From positions 43,447,326 to 43,511,325 of the forward strand of contig OZ024865.1 of NCBI GenBank assembly GCA_964017155.1: 64,000 nt of DNA, read 5' to 3'. This document shows positions 55,006 to 64,000 of this stretch, piece by piece (position 1 is the stretch's first letter; every line of letters begins with the position of its first letter). The DNA comes from Oasisia sp. SBJ-2009 (Eukaryota; Annelida; Polychaeta; Sabellida; Siboglinidae). A model generated the notes under the pieces. It saw only the letters and a list, made by a program, of their open reading frames with translations, was not told the DNA's origin and searched no databases. Made by a program: the position numbers and the translations under genes.

Positions 55006-55308
55006 CAGGGTCTCTAAAACGATGGGTCGCGACCCCCATGATGTCGCGAGGGGGTTCTCGGGGGGCCCCGATAAATCCGCCAATATCAACTATTGTATAG
55101 AAGGCGATTTTTAGCAGTCACATTTTGATGGGCATCCCATACCTGTAGATAAATATATGCATCTATTATTATAAAACACAGGTGTAGTTTCGATTTCCTT
55201 TTCAACAATCAGAGAACGTATAAAAGGTTCACCATATTAAGGTAGGGGGTTGCGATAAGTAAAGACCAAGGCGAAGGGTCGTTATGTATATCCAATTGAG
55301 AAACGCTG
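55006..55308. mobile_element. hAT-like 303-bp MITE with 8-bp target duplication
   Basis: The left end CAGGGTCTCTAAAACGATGG and right end ..TTGAGAAACGCTG are hAT-like (CAGNGTTTCTCAA when inverted). Flanks GTTTAGCC (54998-55005) and GTTTAGCT (55309-55316) match at 7 of 8 positions. The inside contains gggtcgcgaccc, as in many hAT MITEs. Confidence 0.75.
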
Positions 55309-55316
55309 GTTTAGCT

Positions 55317-55767
55317 TATTTGAGGGTTTTCTCCTTTATTACCAAACATTGCTATTGCCAGTTCGGGAATGAAATATCTATCGGGAATGAAATATCGATC
55401 ATAAGTTACCATTATGACTGTCTCTGCGTTGTTGTTCTATCTATATGTAATATCGGTTGCGAAATGTCATTTATAAATAAAGATGGGTGTTGGTCTGTTG
55501 TCATTCTTGTTTTAAAAATACAATATATAGTCAAAAATAGAATTTGACAAACGTCGATTTTATACGTTTCTATCGTAGTTTTGTGAATCTTTAGGATTCC
55601 CGGAGAAAAGCAAATATCATAATGGAAATAGAGAAACAGAGAGAAGAGACAGGCAGACAGACAGACAGCTGATGACAGGCAGAGAGAAAGAGGAGAGAGA
55701 GATTGCGGCACACACGTATACACACTCACACCCCTCTGTCTCTCACACACACACCCACGCCCACGCA

Positions 55768-55841
<74 letters not shown>

Positions 55842-56329
55842 TATACACACAATTGAGACCAGGAGACCAGGAGATATATGGGTTTCAGTATGACACCTGT
55901 TGAGTATTATGGGTGTGGTACGTCCTATATATTATATCACATTACTGAAGCTGCGCATTTCGACATTTTTGTTTTTGTTTTCGTTGTGTTTACAAATTTC
56001 GTTGTGTTTACTTCTTAAAAGTCGTATCAAAATTCTTAATGTAGATAAACATATAAACATAACGTTCAAACTGAAACATTGGTTAATAATGTTCGTTATT
56101 AAATAAAATAACATTAGGACAAGAACTACAACTGAATTATAAAAGTGCAGTTTCATCCCAACAACAGTATTAGTCATTTTGACTCACGTAGATAATACAA
56201 ATACAATAAAATGCTTAAAATCAGGCTACGAGACGAATGTGCAAAATAAACCACGAATTTTACCTTGCAGTATACTACCAATAATGCACTAGTCAAATGT
56301 AAAATTTACACTCACATATTTCACTAGTT
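55317..56329. other. Intergenic stretch between the PON copies; no gene
   Basis: AT-rich sequence with a (CA)n run at 55757-55850. ORFs here are short and unconvincing. Confidence 0.5.
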
Positions 56330-57520
56330 AGTCAGTGAGATAGGGAGTCAGTGCGTCAGGAAGTCAGTGTGCCAGGGAATCAGTGAGTCATTGAGTCAGT
56401 GAGTAAGGGAACCAAGTAGTCAGTATGTGAATCGGTGAGTCAGGCAGTCAGTCAATGAGTCAGGGAGTTAGTCAGTGAGTTAATGAGTCAGTGGGTCATT
56501 GTGTCAGGAAATCAGTAAGTCAGTAAGTCAGTCAGCGAGCCAGTCAGTGAGTCATTCACGAGTCAGTCAGTGAGTCATTCACGAGCCAGTTAATAAGTCA
56601 ATTAGTGAGTCATTCACGAGTTAGTCAGTGAATCAGCGGGTGAGTGAGGCGGTGGGTGGTTGAATGAGTGAGTGAGTGAGTGAGTGAGTGAATGTGTGAA
56701 TGAGTGAGCGAGCGAGCGAGCGAGCGAGTGAGCGAGTGAGCGAGTGAGCGAGTGAGCGAGTGAGCGAGAGAGCGAGAGAGCGAGAGAGCGAGAGAGCGAG
56801 AGAGCGAGAGAGCGAGAGAGCGAGAGAGCGAGCGAGCGAGCGAGCGAGCGAGCGAGTGAGTGAGTGAGTGAGTGAGTGAGTGAGTGAGTGAGTGAGTGAG
56901 TGAGTGAGTGAGTGAGTGAGTGAGTGAGTGAGTGAGTGAGTGAGTGAGTGAGTGAGTGAGTGAGTGAGTGAGTGAGTGAGTGAGTGAGTGAGTGAGTGAG
57001 TGAGTGAGTGAGTGAGTGAGTGAGTGAGTGAGTGAGTGAGTGAGTGAGTGAGTGAGTGAGTGAGTGAGTGAGTGAGTGAGTGAGTGAGTGAGTGAGTGAG
57101 TGAGTGAGTGAGTGAGTGAGTGAGTGAGTGAGTGAGTGAGTGAGTGAGTGAGTGAGTGAGTGAGTGAGTGAGTGAGTGAGTGAGTGAGTGAGTGAGTGAG
57201 TGAGTGAGTGAGTGAGTGAGTGAGTGAGTGAGTGAGTGAGTGAGTGAGTGAGTGAGTGAGTGAGTGAGTGAGTGAGTGAGTGAGTGAGTGAGTGAGTGAG
57301 TGAGTGAGTGAGTGAGTGAGTGAGTGAGTGAGTGAGTGAGTGAGTGAGTGAGTGAGTGAGTGAGTGAGTGAGTGAGTGAGTGAGTGAGTGAGTGAGTGAG
57401 TGAGTGAGTGAGTGAGTGAGTGAGTGAGTGAGTGAGTGAGTGAGTGAGTGAGTGAGTGAGTGAGTGAGTGAGTGAGTGAGTGAGTGAGTGAGTGAGTGAA
57501 AGAAAGAAAGAAAGAAAGTT
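56330..57520. repeat. GTCA/GTGA degenerate repeats, GAGC blocks and long (GAGT)n array
   Basis: Degenerate AGTCAGTG units to about 56640, GAGC/GAGAGAGC blocks at about 56700-56855, then about 645 bp of perfect GAGT to 57499 and a short GAAA tail. It lies about 170 bp upstream of the second PON promoter. Confidence 0.96.
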
Positions 57521-57660
57521 CACAATGCATCGTATACATAACACTGAGAGGGATAGGCAGCTATACATTACATTGACGGGAAAAAACCTAAACTTGCAGC
57601 AACAACATAAGTGGCTGTTAATGTAAATCTCTAGACTCTTGACTTCGCAGCACGGTTAGT

Positions 57661-57695
57661 TGACGTCAGTTGATTGTCACATTTAACCGTCATTC
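57661..57695 (+). promoter_or_regulatory. Putative promoter of PON-like copy 2 (CRE-like site and initiator)
   Basis: A full TGACGTCA at 57661-57668 lies about 30 bp before an initiator TCATTC at 57690-57695 that aligns with copy 1. No TATA box is visible here. Confidence 0.4.
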
Positions 57696-57768
57696 GTTGC
57701 TGTCTACGAGTCTCAGTGGCAGCTGTTTTTCGTGTCTCCATCTTAGCAACGTTTTAGCCAACACAACC

Positions 57769-64000
<6,232 letters not shown>

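Noticed and set aside
55019..55075. Possible structural RNA from the gggtcgcgacccc palindrome
   Set aside because: Better explained as the subterminal part of an hAT MITE with target duplication.

Overview
The window is animal nuclear DNA: spliced genes with GT-AG introns, extracellular modular domains, and CR1-like, hAT-like and other TIR-bearing transposons. It also holds an unusual density of very long, often perfect microsatellites. The modular gene (F5/8 type C/fucolectin-like, MEGF-type EGF and fibronectin III modules) and the mobile elements suggest a lophotrochozoan, most likely a bivalve mollusc. The species cannot be fixed from the sequence alone. No tRNA, rRNA, CRISPR array or prokaryotic gene was found.

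Region 1 (1-33.2 kb, minus strand) looks like one long modular secreted or cell-surface protein gene, transcribed leftwards. A signal-peptide exon at 33,127-33,187 is followed by three tandem copies of an exon cassette (C at 25.8-29.3 kb, B at 13.4-20.0 kb, A at <1-6.9 kb). A full cassette has six exons: Cys-rich/EGF, EGF, Fn3, EGF, F5/8C first half, F5/8C second half. Every internal exon boundary is phase 1, so cassettes can be added, skipped or duplicated without changing frame. Cassette C keeps only the last three exons and has a damaged splice donor. The introns hold a CR1-like retrotransposon (about 8.07-13.13 kb), a 4.07 kb TIR transposon (20,761-24,830), a 705 bp MITE with a visible empty site in a sister cassette, LINE remnants and many microsatellites.

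Region 2 (29.5-42.3 kb) is mostly repeats. It holds hexamer, tetramer and octamer arrays, a 1.3 kb TIR element with a dozen copies of a 15-mer near its ends, a 32-bp minisatellite, an approximately 860 bp perfect CACACG array, a 0.8 kb MITE, and one small GC-rich minus-strand gene encoding an RIIa (PKA-docking type) domain.

Region 3 (42.3-64 kb, plus strand) holds two tandem paraoxonase/arylesterase-like (PON) genes. The first is complete in nine exons (353 codons plus stop) but has an in-frame TAA at codon 67. The second has exons 1-7 before the window ends. Both keep the PON exon structure, the structural-calcium aspartates and, for copy 1, both disulfide cysteines, but they have lost most catalytic-calcium ligands. 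Between them lie a 3.6 kb fold-back element with a decayed ORF, a 303 bp hAT-like MITE with an 8-bp target duplication, and a GAGT array.
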